Of a stretch of 64,000 bases of DNA, positions 46,385-55,868 are shown one piece after another. Where the stretch lies: positions 1 to 64,000 of the forward strand of contig NZ_FOAI01000004.1 in NCBI RefSeq assembly GCF_900109705.1, in the 5' to 3' direction. A program made the position numbers and the translations under genes. This stretch comes from Roseivivax marinus. Its GTDB lineage: Bacteria > Pseudomonadota > Alphaproteobacteria > Rhodobacterales > Rhodobacteraceae. Numbering within the stretch: position 1 is the stretch's first letter; each line of letters opens with the position of its first letter. The notes under the pieces were generated by a model that was given only the letters and a program-made list of their open reading frames with translations, made no database searches and had not been told where the DNA came from.

Positions 46385-47335
46385 TCATGCCATGATCTCG
46401 GAGGGGCGGGCGCGCAAGTTGCGAGCGAGCAGGTCCATTGCCGCCATCCGGACGGCGACGCCCATCTCGACCTGTTCCTGGATCACCGATCGGTTGATGT
46501 CGTCGGCGAGCGTGCCGTCGATCTCCACGCCGCGGTTCATCGGGCCCGGGTGCATGACGATTGCGTCGTCCTTGGCGTGGGCCAGTTTCTCGGCGTCGAG
46601 CCCGTAGCGGTGGTAGTACTCGCGCTCGGACGGGATGAAGCCGCCGTCCATGCGCTCGCGCTGGAGGCGGAGCATCATCACCACGTCGGCGTCCTTCAGG
46701 CCCTCGGTCATGTCGTGGCAGACCTCGACGCCGAAGTCCTCGATCCCGGACGGCAGCAGCGTCGGCGGCGCGACGAGGCGGACGCGGTTCTCCATCTTGT
46801 GCAAGAGCAGGATGTTCGAGCGCGCCACGCGGCTGTGGGCGATGTCGCCGCAGATCGCGACGGTCAGGCGGTGCAACCGGCCCTTGCGACGGCGGATCGT
46901 CAGCGCGTCGAGCAACGCCTGTGTGGGATGTTCGTGCCGTCCGTCGCCGGCGTTGATGACGGCGCAGTTCACCTTCTGCGCAAGCAGGTCCGCGGCGCCG
47001 GAATGGGGATGGCGCACCACCAGAAGGTCGGGGTGCATGGCGTTCAGCGTCAGCGCCGTGTCGATCAGGGTCTCGCCCTTCTTGATCGACGAGGCCTGCA
47101 TCGCCATCGACATCACGTCCGCGCCCATCCGCTTGCCGGCCAGTTCGAAGCTTGCCTGCGTGCGGGTCGAATTCTCGAAGAACATGTTGATCTGGGTGAG
47201 CCCCGACAGCGTCTGCGCGTGTCCGCGGGTGTCGCGCGACTGGCTGACATAGCGGTCGGCGAGGTCGAGAAGCGTCACGATCTCGTCGGGCCGCAGGGCC
47301 GCAATTCCGAGGAGGTGGCGGTGGTCGAAACGCAT
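46385..47335 (-). CDS. pyrB: Aspartate carbamoyltransferase catalytic subunit
   Basis: 316 residues. PyrB joins carbamoyl phosphate and aspartate, the first committed step of pyrimidine synthesis. The carbamoyl-phosphate loop is [20 protein letters not shown]; the catalytic [12 protein letters not shown] and the aspartate-domain MLRLQRERM (240s loop) and [13 protein letters not shown] are all intact. No pyrI regulatory gene is adjacent; instead a PyrC-like protein is encoded downstream, as in class A ATCases of Pseudomonas. It is the first gene of the operon, followed after 115 bases (with two stem-loops) by the tail-anchored gene. Confidence 0.97.
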   Translation of the reverse strand: MRFDHRHLLGIAALRPDEIVTLLDLADRYVSQSRDTRGHAQTLSGLTQINMFFENSTRTQASFELAGKRMGADVMSMAMQASSIKKGETLIDTALTLNAMHPDLLVVRHPHSGAADLLAQKVNCAVINAGDGRHEHPTQALLDALTIRRRKGRLHRLTVAICGDIAHSRVARSNILLLHKMENRVRLVAPPTLLPSGIEDFGVEVCHDMTEGLKDADVVMMLRLQRERMDGGFIPSEREYYHRYGLDAEKLAHAKDDAIVMHPGPMNRGVEIDGTLADDINRSVIQEQVEMGVAVRMAAMDLLARNLRARPSEIMA

Positions 47336-47910
47336 CGTGGGCTCCGGCGGTCTGCGACGTGGTGGCGCAGGTATAGGCAGCGTGCCGGAGACGGGCAAGG
47401 GAGGCTGCGGGATTGCGCCGGCGGGTGGCGGGGCGGCGACGCGAGGGGCCGCCGCATGTGACGGCGCGAAATGGGGTGACGCGGCGGGCTGTCCGGGTTC
47501 CGGCGAGCGTCCGATCGGACAGGGTCCCGGCCGGGCTCTCGCCCCGCTCGTTGCAGGCGTCTGGTGAGATGAGATGAGTTTCGGCGGCGGCGCCTGTCCA
47601 GCCGAGGCCGCCGTCTTGTCGCGTCAAAACGGGTCGCGGACCGCTCCAGAGCAGGGCGGGTTGGGGTGACGCAAGGCGGGGCAGACGCCGTGGGCAGATC
47701 GTTCAGCATGATGCCGGAAGCTCTTGGCGGCAGCGCCCTGCCGGGCCTGCGACCGATCTTGACGCGAACGGCCGATTAGACTGTTCCGGATCGTCGAAGA
47801 GCCGTTCGATCCCGTCCGGCGGGCGTCATCCCGGGCGACATGGCAGGTGATCGACCGCCTGCCGCGTGTGCGCGCTTTTCCCGCATCGCGGGCGGGTCTA
47901 GGGTCGCGTC
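47336..47910. other. Gene-free divergent region between pyrB and uracil-DNA glycosylase gene
   Basis: About 575 bases. Short open frames here have no ribosome sites or recognisable proteins, and I support no gene. It contains a perfect 12-base palindrome GTCCGATCGGAC (47509-47520), about 175 bases upstream of pyrB, which could be an operator. Promoters for both flanking genes should lie here. Confidence 0.55.
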
Positions 47911-48729
47911 ATGGATTCGGCACTGGACTGGCACGCCGCACGCGCGCTTCTCGACTGGCAGATCGAGGCGGGCGTGACCGAGGCGATCGCGGAGGCGCCC
48001 GTGGACCGCTTCGCGGCGGATGCCGCGCGCGTGGCCGATCGCGCCGCGGCGGCCGCCACGGCCGCGACCACTCCCGAGGCGCCCCACGTCCCCGGTGCGG
48101 CCGCCCCGCCGAAACCGGAGGTCGATCCCGTGGCCGAAGCCGAGCGCGCGGCGGGCGCGGCGCAGGACCTCGCCGGTCTGCGCGCCGCGATGGAGACGTT
48201 CGAGCATTGCGAGCTGCGCCGGGGCGCACGGTCGCTGGTCTTCGCGGACGGCGACCCGGCGGCTCGCGTGGCCATCGTGGGCGAGGCGCCGGGCCGCGAC
48301 GAGGACCTCGAGGGCCGGCCCTTCGTCGGCCGCGCCGGGCGGCTTCTGGACAAGATGCTCGACGCGATCGACATGGGGCGCGATCGGGACGGCGCGGATG
48401 CCGTCTACATCACCAACGTGATGCCGTGGCGCCCGCCGCAGAACCGCGACCCACGTCCCGAGGAGATCGCGATGATGCTGCCGTTCCTGCGCCGGCACCT
48501 CGACCTCGCGCGGCCCGAGATCGTGGTGATCGTGGGCAATACCTCGGCGCAGGCGCTTCTGGGCAAGCGCGGCATCCTGCGGCTGCGCGGCAAGTGGACC
48601 GAGGCCCTGGGCCGCCCGGCACTGCCGATGCTACACCCGGCCTACCTGTTGCGGAACCCCGAGGCCAAGCGCGACGCCTGGGCGGACCTGCTGGCGCTCC
48701 GCGCCCGTTTGCGGGACATGGGCACATGA
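47911..48729 (+). CDS. Uracil-DNA glycosylase, family 4-like, with only one cysteine
   Basis: 272 residues. After an alanine-rich N-terminal extension (about 1-85), the catalytic domain shows motif 1 GEAPGRDEDLEGRPFVGRAG, ITNVMPWRPPQNRDPRPEE, and motif 2 MLHPAYLLRNPEAKR. This is the family 4 pattern of enzymes that remove uracil from DNA. Family 4 enzymes usually carry a [4Fe-4S] cluster held by four cysteines. Here only one cysteine is present in the whole protein (HCELRRGARS), so a cluster is unlikely. The gene overlaps the next by four bases (ATGA). Confidence 0.87.
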   Translation: MDSALDWHAARALLDWQIEAGVTEAIAEAPVDRFAADAARVADRAAAAATAATTPEAPHVPGAAAPPKPEVDPVAEAERAAGAAQDLAGLRAAMETFEHCELRRGARSLVFADGDPAARVAIVGEAPGRDEDLEGRPFVGRAGRLLDKMLDAIDMGRDRDGADAVYITNVMPWRPPQNRDPRPEEIAMMLPFLRRHLDLARPEIVVIVGNTSAQALLGKRGILRLRGKWTEALGRPALPMLHPAYLLRNPEAKRDAWADLLALRARLRDMGT

Positions 48730-49148
48730 ACCTGAATCACCGCCGCCCCGCCCGCCAGACCGCTGACGCCTTCGGCGCCCCGGTGGCCGTCGCCGTCCTG
48801 TCGCTCGTCGCGTTCCTGGCGCTCGGCCGGGGCGGGGAGGGGCGCCCGCCCGAGGATATCCTCGCCGGCCTGCTGCTGGTCGCCGCCGCGCTGAGCTGCC
48901 GGTCCGCGCCGCTGCCGAATCGTGCTGCGCGGATCGCGCTGGCGCTGGTGATGGGCCTCGGCCTTTGGATGATGCTGTCCGGCGCTGTGCTCGCCGCGGC
49001 CTGGGTGGAACCGGCCGGCACGCTGATTGCCGGCGGACTCGACCGGCTGGGCGGTGTGCTGCCCGAGCAATACTGGACGGCGACGGGCTGGGGGCTGCTG
49101 TCCCTCGTGTCGCTTCCCCTGACCCCGCGACCGGAGCGCAGCGCATGA
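48726..49148 (+). CDS. Small hypothetical membrane protein
   Basis: 140 residues with three or four hydrophobic stretches (FGAPVAVAVLSLVAFLAL, DILAGLLLVAAALSC, ALVMGLGLWMMLSGAVLAAA, and a C-terminal YWTATGWGLLSLVSLPL). The N-terminus is basic. I recognise no family. It is coupled at both ends by ATGA overlaps, to the glycosylase gene upstream and moaB downstream, so it is really translated although its role is unknown. Confidence 0.7.
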   Translation: MNLNHRRPARQTADAFGAPVAVAVLSLVAFLALGRGGEGRPPEDILAGLLLVAAALSCRSAPLPNRAARIALALVMGLGLWMMLSGAVLAAAWVEPAGTLIAGGLDRLGGVLPEQYWTATGWGLLSLVSLPLTPRPERSA

Positions 49149-49687
49149 GCCGCATCGACGAAAGCCGCGACTTCATCCCGGTCCGCATCGCGCTCCTGAC
49201 GGTGAGCGACACCCGCACCGAGGACGACGACCGCTCGGGCGACCTCCTGGCCGACCGTATCCGCGCGGCGGGCCACGAACTGGCTCACCGGGCGATCCTG
49301 CCCGACGAACGCGCCGCCATCGCAGACCGGCTGCGCGCGTGGTGCGCCGAGAAGGGCGTGGACGTGGTGATCTCGACCGGGGGCACCGGCCTTACCGGGC
49401 GGGACGTCACCGTGGAGGCGCACCGCGATGTCTACGAGAAGGAGATCGACGCCTTCGGTACGGTCTTCACCATGATCTCGATGGACAAGATCGGCACCTC
49501 GGCGGTGCAGTCGCGTGCCACCGGCGGCGTGGCGGACGGCACCTACCTGTTCGCGTTGCCGGGCAGCCCTTCGGCCTGCCGAGACGCCTGGGACGAGATC
49601 CTCGCGTTGCAGCTCGACTACCGGCACCGTCCCTGCAATTTCGTGGAAATCTTTCCGAGATTGTCGGAACATCGGCGACGGAAGTGA
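49145..49687 (+). CDS. moaB: Molybdenum cofactor biosynthesis protein B
   Basis: 180 residues of the MoaB/Mog fold. Motifs are RIALLTVSDTRTEDDDRSGD near the N-terminus, DVVISTGGTGLTGRDVTVEA, the molybdopterin-contact loop MISMDKIGTSAVQSRATGG, and LFALPGSPSACRDAWDEIL. MoaB/Mog proteins adenylylate molybdopterin before molybdenum insertion. The start overlaps the stop of the small membrane-protein gene. About 120 bases separate it from the RND adaptor, with no clear terminator between. Confidence 0.95.
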   Translation: MSRIDESRDFIPVRIALLTVSDTRTEDDDRSGDLLADRIRAAGHELAHRAILPDERAAIADRLRAWCAEKGVDVVISTGGTGLTGRDVTVEAHRDVYEKEIDAFGTVFTMISMDKIGTSAVQSRATGGVADGTYLFALPGSPSACRDAWDEILALQLDYRHRPCNFVEIFPRLSEHRRRK

Positions 49688-49807
49688 CCCGCGGTTCCGT
49701 AAAAGGCTCGTGAAGGGGCCTGGGCGCGGCTGGTGCCGCGGCCACCTCCCGAAGAAGATGAACCCGAGCCACGCGCGGCCCGCCTGCCGCTGCAAGACGG
49801 AGTGCGC

Positions 49808-51274
49808 ATGAGATTTCTCCGCCGGAGCCTCACGGGGCTGTTCCTTTTCGCGATGACGCTGGGCCTTCTGGCCTACGCGGGCCTTCTGGTGCGCGACGCC
49901 GTGCAGGCCCGCCTGTCGGACGAGCCGCGGATGCCCGAGCGCGAGGAACGGGTCTACTCGGTCAACGTCGTGACCGCCGAGGCCGAAACCCTGCGCCCGG
50001 TGCTGACCGCCTACGGAGAGATCCGGAGCAGGCGCGAGCTGGAAATCCGCGCCGGAGCCTCGGGCCGGATCGTGGCACTGGCCGACGAGATGGACGAGGG
50101 CGGCCGCGTCGAGGCGAACCAGCTTCTCGCGCGTATCGATCCCGCCGACGCCGAGGCCGCCCGCGACCGCGCCGAGGCCGATCTCGAGGACGCTCTTGCC
50201 GAACGCGACGATGCCACGCGCGCCCTGACGCTGGCCGAGGACAATCTCGCGGCCGCCGAGGACCAGGTAGCGCTCTACGACCGGGCGCTCTCGCGGCAGC
50301 GCGACCTCGCGGATCGCGGCGTCGGCAGCACCACCGCGGTCGAGGAAGCCGAATTGCAGACCGCGAACGCCCGCAGCGCGGTGATCCAGCGCCGGCAGGC
50401 CATCGCGGAGGCCGAGGCCCGCATCGCCAGTTCGGAAACCGCGATCCGCCGCGCCCGGCTCGCCGTGGCCGAGGCCGAACGCACGCTGGCCGACACCGAG
50501 GTTCGCGCGGGCTTTGCGGGGACGCTCAGCGAGGTCAGCGTTGTCGAGGGCCGGCGCGTGTCGGAGAGCGAGCAGATCGCGCGGCTGATCGACCCCGAGG
50601 CGCTCGAGGTGGCGTTCCGCGTCTCGACCCAGGGCTATGCCCGTCTGCTCGATGGCGACGGCGAGCTTCAGCGCGCCCCGGTGACGGTGCGGCTGGACGT
50701 GGCGGGCACCGACCTCGTGGCGCAGGGCACCATCGACCGTGCCGCGGCGTCGGTCGCCGAGGGCGAGACCGGCCGGGTGATCTATGCCCGGATGGAGCGC
50801 GCACCCGGCTTCCGCCCCGGCGACTTCGTGACCGTGGCGGTGGAGGAGGCGCCGATCGACGGCCTCGCGCGGCTGCCGGCCACCGCGCTCGATGCGTCGG
50901 GCACCGTGCTTGCTGTGACAGGGGACGACCGACTTGAAGCCGTTCCCGTGACGCTCGTGCGCCGGCAGGACGACGACATCCTCGTGGATGCGGCGCCGGT
51001 CGAGAGTCGCGAGGTGGTCGCGCAGCGCACGCCGCTTCTGGGCGCGGGCATCAAGGTCCGCACCGTCGCGCGACCCGAGACCGCCGCGCCCGAACCGGCC
51101 GAGGTCGAGGACCTGGTGGAACTGACCGAGGAGCGCCGCCGCCGCCTCGTCGCCTTCGTCGAGGACAGCGAGGCCATGCCCGCCTCGGCCAAGGAGCGCA
51201 TCCTCGCCCAGCTGTCGGCGCCGCAGGTCCCTGCCTCGGTGATCGAACGCCTCGAAGCCCGGATCGGCGGCTGA
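49808..51274 (+). CDS. RND efflux periplasmic adaptor (HlyD/MFP family)
   Basis: 488 residues from ATG 49808 with GGAG six bases upstream; a GTG 25 codons earlier precedes no signal. A membrane anchor lies at about 9-31. The lipoyl half-motif TLRPVLTAYGEIRSRRELEI is followed by an alpha-helical hairpin (about 115-225, EDALAERDDATRALTLAEDN), then the returning lipoyl half VRAGFAGTLSEVSVVEGRRV and the beta-barrel. A charged helical tail after residue 425 (LVELTEERRRRLVAFVEDSE, then ASAKERILAQL) is unusual for adaptors. One base separates it from the permease gene. Confidence 0.9.
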   Translation: MRFLRRSLTGLFLFAMTLGLLAYAGLLVRDAVQARLSDEPRMPEREERVYSVNVVTAEAETLRPVLTAYGEIRSRRELEIRAGASGRIVALADEMDEGGRVEANQLLARIDPADAEAARDRAEADLEDALAERDDATRALTLAEDNLAAAEDQVALYDRALSRQRDLADRGVGSTTAVEEAELQTANARSAVIQRRQAIAEAEARIASSETAIRRARLAVAEAERTLADTEVRAGFAGTLSEVSVVEGRRVSESEQIARLIDPEALEVAFRVSTQGYARLLDGDGELQRAPVTVRLDVAGTDLVAQGTIDRAAASVAEGETGRVIYARMERAPGFRPGDFVTVAVEEAPIDGLARLPATALDASGTVLAVTGDDRLEAVPVTLVRRQDDDILVDAAPVESREVVAQRTPLLGAGIKVRTVARPETAAPEPAEVEDLVELTEERRRRLVAFVEDSEAMPASAKERILAQLSAPQVPASVIERLEARIGG

Positions 51275-51275
51275 G

Positions 51276-54200
51276 ATGGCGCGCGGCACACCGGGATCCG
51301 CACGCGGGCTTTTCAGCTATTTCGTCCGTCACCGGACGCTCGCGAACCTGCTGCTGATCATGATGCTCGCGGCGGGCGTGCTCGCCATCCCGAACATGCG
51401 CGCGCAGTTCTTCCCGGACATCGTGATCGACGAGATCGACGTCGACGTGGTGTGGGAGGGCGCGGGCGCCGAGGACATCGACACCGGCATCGTGCAACTG
51501 CTCGAACCCGCGCTCGTCGCGGTCGAGGGGGTAACCGCCACCGAGGCCCGCTCGCAGGAGGGCAGGGCCTCGCTCGAGGTGGAGTTCGAACCCAACTGGG
51601 ACATGGCGCGCGCCGCGAATGACGTGCAGCAGGCCGTAGACCAGGTCTCGGGCCTGCCCGACGATGCCGAGGACCCGGAGGTCACGCGCAACAACTGGTT
51701 CGACCGGGTCACCGACGTGGTGGTGACCGGCCCGATCGAGGTGCAGCAACTCGCGGGCTACGCCGACGCCTTCGTGCAGCGCCTTTTCGAGGCCGGGATC
51801 ACCGGCACCACCATCCGGGGGATCGCCGCGCCCCGCACGGTGATCGAGGTGCCCTCGGCCAACCTCCTCGCTTACGACGTCACGCTGCGCGAGATCTCCT
51901 CTGCCATCGCCGCCGAGATCGACGCCGACCCCGCGGGCGAGGTGCAGGGCGCGAATGCGCGCGTCCGCACCGGAACCGAGAAGCGCGCCGCGGATCAGAT
52001 CGAGGACATCGTCCTGCGCTCGAACAGCGACGGCTCGAACCTGCGGGTGGGCGACGTGGCCCGTATCCGCGTGGAGGGCGTGGACCGCGAACGCAGCTAC
52101 TTCGTGGGCGACAATCCCGCGATCTCGATCCGCGTCGACCGTTCGGCCCGCGGCGATGCCATCGCCATCCAGCGCTCGGTCGAGGAGATCGCCGCCGAGA
52201 TGGAGGTCGAGATGCCCGCGGGCACCACCATCGACCTCATCCGCACCCGCGCCGACGCGATCAGCGCACGTCTCGACATCCTCATCGACAACGGCCTGAT
52301 GGGCCTTGGACTGGTGGTGGTGCTGCTGTTCCTTTTCCTCAACGCCCGCGTGGCGTTCTGGGTGGCGGCGGGTATCCCCACCGCCATGTTCGCCGCGGTG
52401 GCGCTGATGTACGCGGGCGGCATCACCTTCAACATGATCTCGCTCTTCGCGCTGATCATCACGCTGGGCATCGTGGTCGATGACGCCATCGTGGTGGGCG
52501 AACACGCCGACCATCTCGCGCGCAACGGCCTGTCACCTGTCGAAGCCGCCGAACGCGCGGCGAGCCGCATGGCGCTGCCGGTGTTCTGCGCGACGCTCAC
52601 GACGGTCATCGCCTTCTTCGGCCTTACCGTAATCGGCGGCCGGTTCGGCGAGATGATCCGCGATATCCCGCTGACGGTGATCGCGGTCCTGATCGCGTCG
52701 CTGGTCGAATGCTTCCTGATCCTGCCCAACCACATGAGCCACGCCCTGCGCCACACCGGCAAGTCGCACTGGTACGACGCACCGTCGCGCGTGGTGAACC
52801 GTGGCTTCGTCTGGGTGCGGGAACGCCTGTTCCGTCCGCTGATGGCCGGTGTGGTCGCCGCCCGCTACGTGGTGCTCGCCGGCGCCGTGGTGCTGCTGGC
52901 CGCGCAGGCCGCGCTGCTGATCCGGGGCGACGTGCCGTGGCGCTTCTTCAATGCGCCCGAGCAGCCATCGATCTCGGGCAACTTCGCCATGGCCCCCGGC
53001 GCCACGCGCGACGACAGCCTCGAGATGATGCGCGAGATGCAGCGCGCGACCGAAGCCGTGGGCGCCCGCTACGAGGAGCAATACGGCCTCAACCCCGTCT
53101 CGTTCGTGATGACCGAGATCGGCGGCAACACCGGCCGCGGCCTGTCGGGCACCGAAAGCAAGGACCCCGATCAGCTCGGCGCGATCTCCATCGAGCTGAT
53201 CGAGGCCGACCTGCGCCCCTATTCGAGCTTCGCCTTCGTGGCCGAGCTGCAGGACGAGGTGCAGGACTTACCCCTCGCCGAGACGATCAGCTTCCGCGGC
53301 TGGCGCTCCGGGCCGGGGGGCGACGCGCTCGACATCCAGTTCTCCGGCGCCGATGCCGAGACCCTCAAGGCCGCGTCGGAGGACCTCAAGACCGCGCTTG
53401 CGCGCTTCCCCGAAGTCTCCGCTGTCGAGGACGATCTGCCCTACGACCAGGAGGAGCTGATCCTCGACCTGACGCCGCAAGGGCAGGCGCTGGGCTTCGA
53501 CATCGACAGCCTCGGCCAGACCCTGCGCGCACGCCTGGGTGGCATCGAGGCCGCGACCTACCCGCTCGGGCCGCGGTCGGCCGAGGTGCGCGTGGAACTG
53601 CCCGAAGACGAGTTGACCGCCGACTTCCTCGACCGCACCCAACTCCGCACGCCGGCGGGCAGCTACGTGGCGCTGTCGGACATCGTGCAGGTCGACCGCC
53701 GCGCCGGCTTCTCCACCGTCCGCCGCGAGAACGGCGTGCGGCTGATCTCGGTCACCGGCGATCTGAACGAGGATGACCCGCAGGCGGCAGCCGACGTGAT
53801 GCAGGCGCTGGAGGACGAGATCCTCCCGCGGATCGCCAGCGAGCGGCAGGTCGACTACGTGCTGTCGGGGCTCTCGGAGGACGAGGACGAGTTCATGTCC
53901 GACGCGCTGACCGGCCTCGTGCTGGTGCTTCTGGGCATCTACCTCGTGCTGGCCTGGGTCTTCGCCAGCTGGACCCGGCCACTGGTGGTCATGGCCATCA
54001 TTCCCTTCGGTCTGGTGGGTACGATCTGGGGGCACAACGTGTGGGACGTGCCGCTTTCGATGTTCACGGTGGTGGGCCTTCTGGGCATGACCGGCATCAT
54101 CATCAATGACTCGATCGTGCTGGTGACGACCATCGACGAATACGCGTCCGAGCGCGGCATCCGTCCGGCCATCATCGATGGCGCGGCCGACCGCCTGCGC

Positions 54201-54680
54201 CCGGTCCTGCTGACCACGCTGACCACCGTGCTGGGTCTCGCGCCGCTGCTCTACGAGGGCTCGAGCCAGGCCGAGTTTCTCAAGCCCACGGTCATCACGC
54301 TCTGCTACGGGCTGGGCTTCGGCATGGTCCTCGTCCTGCTCGTGGTCCCGGCGCTCCTGTCGATCGGAGAGGACTTCGCCCGCGCCCGGGCCGCTCTCGG
54401 GCGTGGGCTGCGTCACCGCTTGCGCGGGGCACGGCTGGCCCATGCGGCGGGCGTGGCGGTGGTGATCGCGTGGCTCGGCGCGACGCTCGGCTGGGTGGGC
54501 GTTACCGGTGCGCTGCCGGCTCCGCTGGCCGCCCTCGCGCCCGGCCTCGACCCCGAGCCGCTGGCCGCGGCCCTCTTCGTCGCAGGCACGACCCTGCTCG
54601 TGATAGGGGCCTATGCCGCCGCCGGCCTCTGGCTTGCCCTGGCCCGCCGCCGCCGTCGGACCGCGCTGCCGGCCGAATAG
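51276..54680 (+). CDS. RND family efflux permease, with a C-terminal two-span extension
   Basis: 1134 residues. The HAE-type architecture is clear: TM1 near residue 20, a large periplasmic domain, a TM cluster from about 345 with LGIVVDDAIVVGEHADHLAR (the paired Asp of the proton relay), a second periplasmic domain, and a second TM cluster containing GMTGIIINDSIVLVTTIDEY. It exports drugs or lipids in a trimer using the proton gradient. The last 100 residues add two more hydrophobic spans (HAAGVAVVIAWLGATLGWVG, AALFVAGTTLLVIGAYAAAG) beyond the standard twelve. No outer-membrane channel gene is adjacent. Confidence 0.92.
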   Translation: MARGTPGSARGLFSYFVRHRTLANLLLIMMLAAGVLAIPNMRAQFFPDIVIDEIDVDVVWEGAGAEDIDTGIVQLLEPALVAVEGVTATEARSQEGRASLEVEFEPNWDMARAANDVQQAVDQVSGLPDDAEDPEVTRNNWFDRVTDVVVTGPIEVQQLAGYADAFVQRLFEAGITGTTIRGIAAPRTVIEVPSANLLAYDVTLREISSAIAAEIDADPAGEVQGANARVRTGTEKRAADQIEDIVLRSNSDGSNLRVGDVARIRVEGVDRERSYFVGDNPAISIRVDRSARGDAIAIQRSVEEIAAEMEVEMPAGTTIDLIRTRADAISARLDILIDNGLMGLGLVVVLLFLFLNARVAFWVAAGIPTAMFAAVALMYAGGITFNMISLFALIITLGIVVDDAIVVGEHADHLARNGLSPVEAAERAASRMALPVFCATLTTVIAFFGLTVIGGRFGEMIRDIPLTVIAVLIASLVECFLILPNHMSHALRHTGKSHWYDAPSRVVNRGFVWVRERLFRPLMAGVVAARYVVLAGAVVLLAAQAALLIRGDVPWRFFNAPEQPSISGNFAMAPGATRDDSLEMMREMQRATEAVGARYEEQYGLNPVSFVMTEIGGNTGRGLSGTESKDPDQLGAISIELIEADLRPYSSFAFVAELQDEVQDLPLAETISFRGWRSGPGGDALDIQFSGADAETLKAASEDLKTALARFPEVSAVEDDLPYDQEELILDLTPQGQALGFDIDSLGQTLRARLGGIEAATYPLGPRSAEVRVELPEDELTADFLDRTQLRTPAGSYVALSDIVQVDRRAGFSTVRRENGVRLISVTGDLNEDDPQAAADVMQALEDEILPRIASERQVDYVLSGLSEDEDEFMSDALTGLVLVLLGIYLVLAWVFASWTRPLVVMAIIPFGLVGTIWGHNVWDVPLSMFTVVGLLGMTGIIINDSIVLVTTIDEYASERGIRPAIIDGAADRLRPVLLTTLTTVLGLAPLLYEGSSQAEFLKPTVITLCYGLGFGMVLVLLVVPALLSIGEDFARARAALGRGLRHRLRGARLAHAAGVAVVIAWLGATLGWVGVTGALPAPLAALAPGLDPEPLAAALFVAGTTLLVIGAYAAAGLWLALARRRRRTALPAE

Positions 54681-54717
54681 CGGCTGTCGCGCCCGCGTCC
54701 GCACGATATTGCACAGG

Positions 54718-54750
54718 CAAGAAGCCCGGATCGCTCCGGGCCCTTCTTCT
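54718..54750 (+). terminator. Terminator after the RND permease gene
   Basis: CCCGGA/TCCGGG around a TCGC loop, flanked by AAGAAG and CCTTCTT, which extend the stem. It lies 40-70 bases after the stop and overlaps the start of a dispersed repeat. Confidence 0.7.
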
Positions 54751-54765
54751 CGTTACAAATACTCC
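54744..54765 (-). repeat. Dispersed repeat, 22-base exact copy
   Basis: The reverse complement is identical to 17626-17647 downstream of rpoC. Both copies lie just after an operon terminator in gene-free DNA. Confidence 0.7.
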
Positions 54766-54853
54766 GGGAGCGCGAGGGCAGCGCCCTCGCTCGGCCCTCG
54801 CTGAAGCCTCCGCCGGTCCCGCCACGCAGACCGCCGCGGCCGGTCCCGCCGGG

Positions 54854-55477
54854 TCAGGTGCCCCAGGTCCGGATCGGCCCGGAGTCGATATGCGTGAAGC
54901 GCGAGCCATAGCGTCCGACGCCGCCGACCTCGAGCCACTCGGCCAGCCGCGCGATCTGCTCCGGCGGAATACCCTCGAACCGGATGTCCGCCGCGCGCCG
55001 CCGCATGTGGTAGCTCGTCGACGAGGCGCCCGTGCTCTTGCTTTGCAGCAGCTGGGTGGTGTGCATCGTGCGGTAGCCCGACAGCAGGGTGATCTCGCCG
55101 GAATGGCCGTTGCGCTTCGCCTCGTTGCTCAGGGCCGCGAGGGTCCAGTAGATGCGCCGGTCGATGTCCGGGGCTTCCTCGTCCCGCCAGTCGCGGAAGA
55201 TCCAGTCGAGCTTGCGCAGCGCCCGGCGCCGTTCGCGCCCGTCGGCCATGAAGCGCACGGCCACATGCTCGCCGGTATGGGCGTTGCGGATGTTGAGGTG
55301 GCTGTCCACCCGCGGGAACACCGAATCGAGGCGCGTCCCCGAACGGGCCGGGGAGGGGAGCGGCTCTTCGCGGCGGAAGCCGCAGCCGGAAACGAGGGGC
55401 GCGGTCAGGCCTGCGCCGAGAGTACAGAGAAAGCGGCGCCGGCCGAAACGGCCCGCGGAAACGGGGGGTGTGGTCAT
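54854..55477 (-). CDS. YcbK/M15-like (DUF882) peptidase, Tat-type lipoprotein
   Basis: 207 residues from ATG 55477, which has GAGG seven bases upstream; two in-frame starts up to five codons earlier are possible. The N-terminus shows a twin-arginine motif (GRRRFLCTLG, Arg13-Arg15) and a lipobox ending at Cys32 (LVSGC). The M15_2 domain has the zinc triad: His and Asp in TSYHMRRRAADIRFEG and the late His in RYGSRFTHIDSGPIRTW. SGYRTMHTTQLL is the typical entry loop. Relatives are murein LD-carboxypeptidase-like enzymes, so an envelope muramyl-peptide role is likely. Confidence 0.9.
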   Translation of the reverse strand: MTTPPVSAGRFGRRRFLCTLGAGLTAPLVSGCGFRREEPLPSPARSGTRLDSVFPRVDSHLNIRNAHTGEHVAVRFMADGRERRRALRKLDWIFRDWRDEEAPDIDRRIYWTLAALSNEAKRNGHSGEITLLSGYRTMHTTQLLQSKSTGASSTSYHMRRRAADIRFEGIPPEQIARLAEWLEVGGVGRYGSRFTHIDSGPIRTWGT

Positions 55478-55868
55478 CGATTGCCTCATCACTGCTCGGC
55501 CCCGTTGTCCGGGGTCTCAAGGTGGGGCGCGTTCTGACGCCCCGGCTCCGATCATGCGGTCCAAGAGGCCATGCGGCAAGGAATTTGAGCGCCTGCCGCC
55601 AAAGTTCCTGAGCTGGGTGACGTAACGGCACCGGGTGATGCGGAAACGGAGCGCAGTGCCGTGACACCGTGCCCGGTTCGGAGCGGTGCCCATCGCGGGT
55701 CACGACCGGTGGCCGCTGCTGGTCGAAGCCGCTCTACGGTGCGCCTCGACGGGCCCGGAGGCGACACGAGGTCCCGTAGGCAAGGCGCCGAAGGCTTCGC
55801 TCTAGGCGCTCGGACCCATGAGCCCGGCGCCGCTCCGGCCGTCAGGCTCCACGCGTCCCGCGCCGATC
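55478..55868. other. Gene-free region between two minus-strand genes
   Basis: About 390 bases. It has no supported gene, no strong hairpin and no clear promoter motif. It presumably carries the promoter of the YcbK-like gene. Confidence 0.5.

Noticed and set aside
47337-47567. A 76-codon open frame between pyrB and the glycosylase gene
   Set aside because: Low-complexity Gly/Ala/Arg translation, no ribosome site, no homology.
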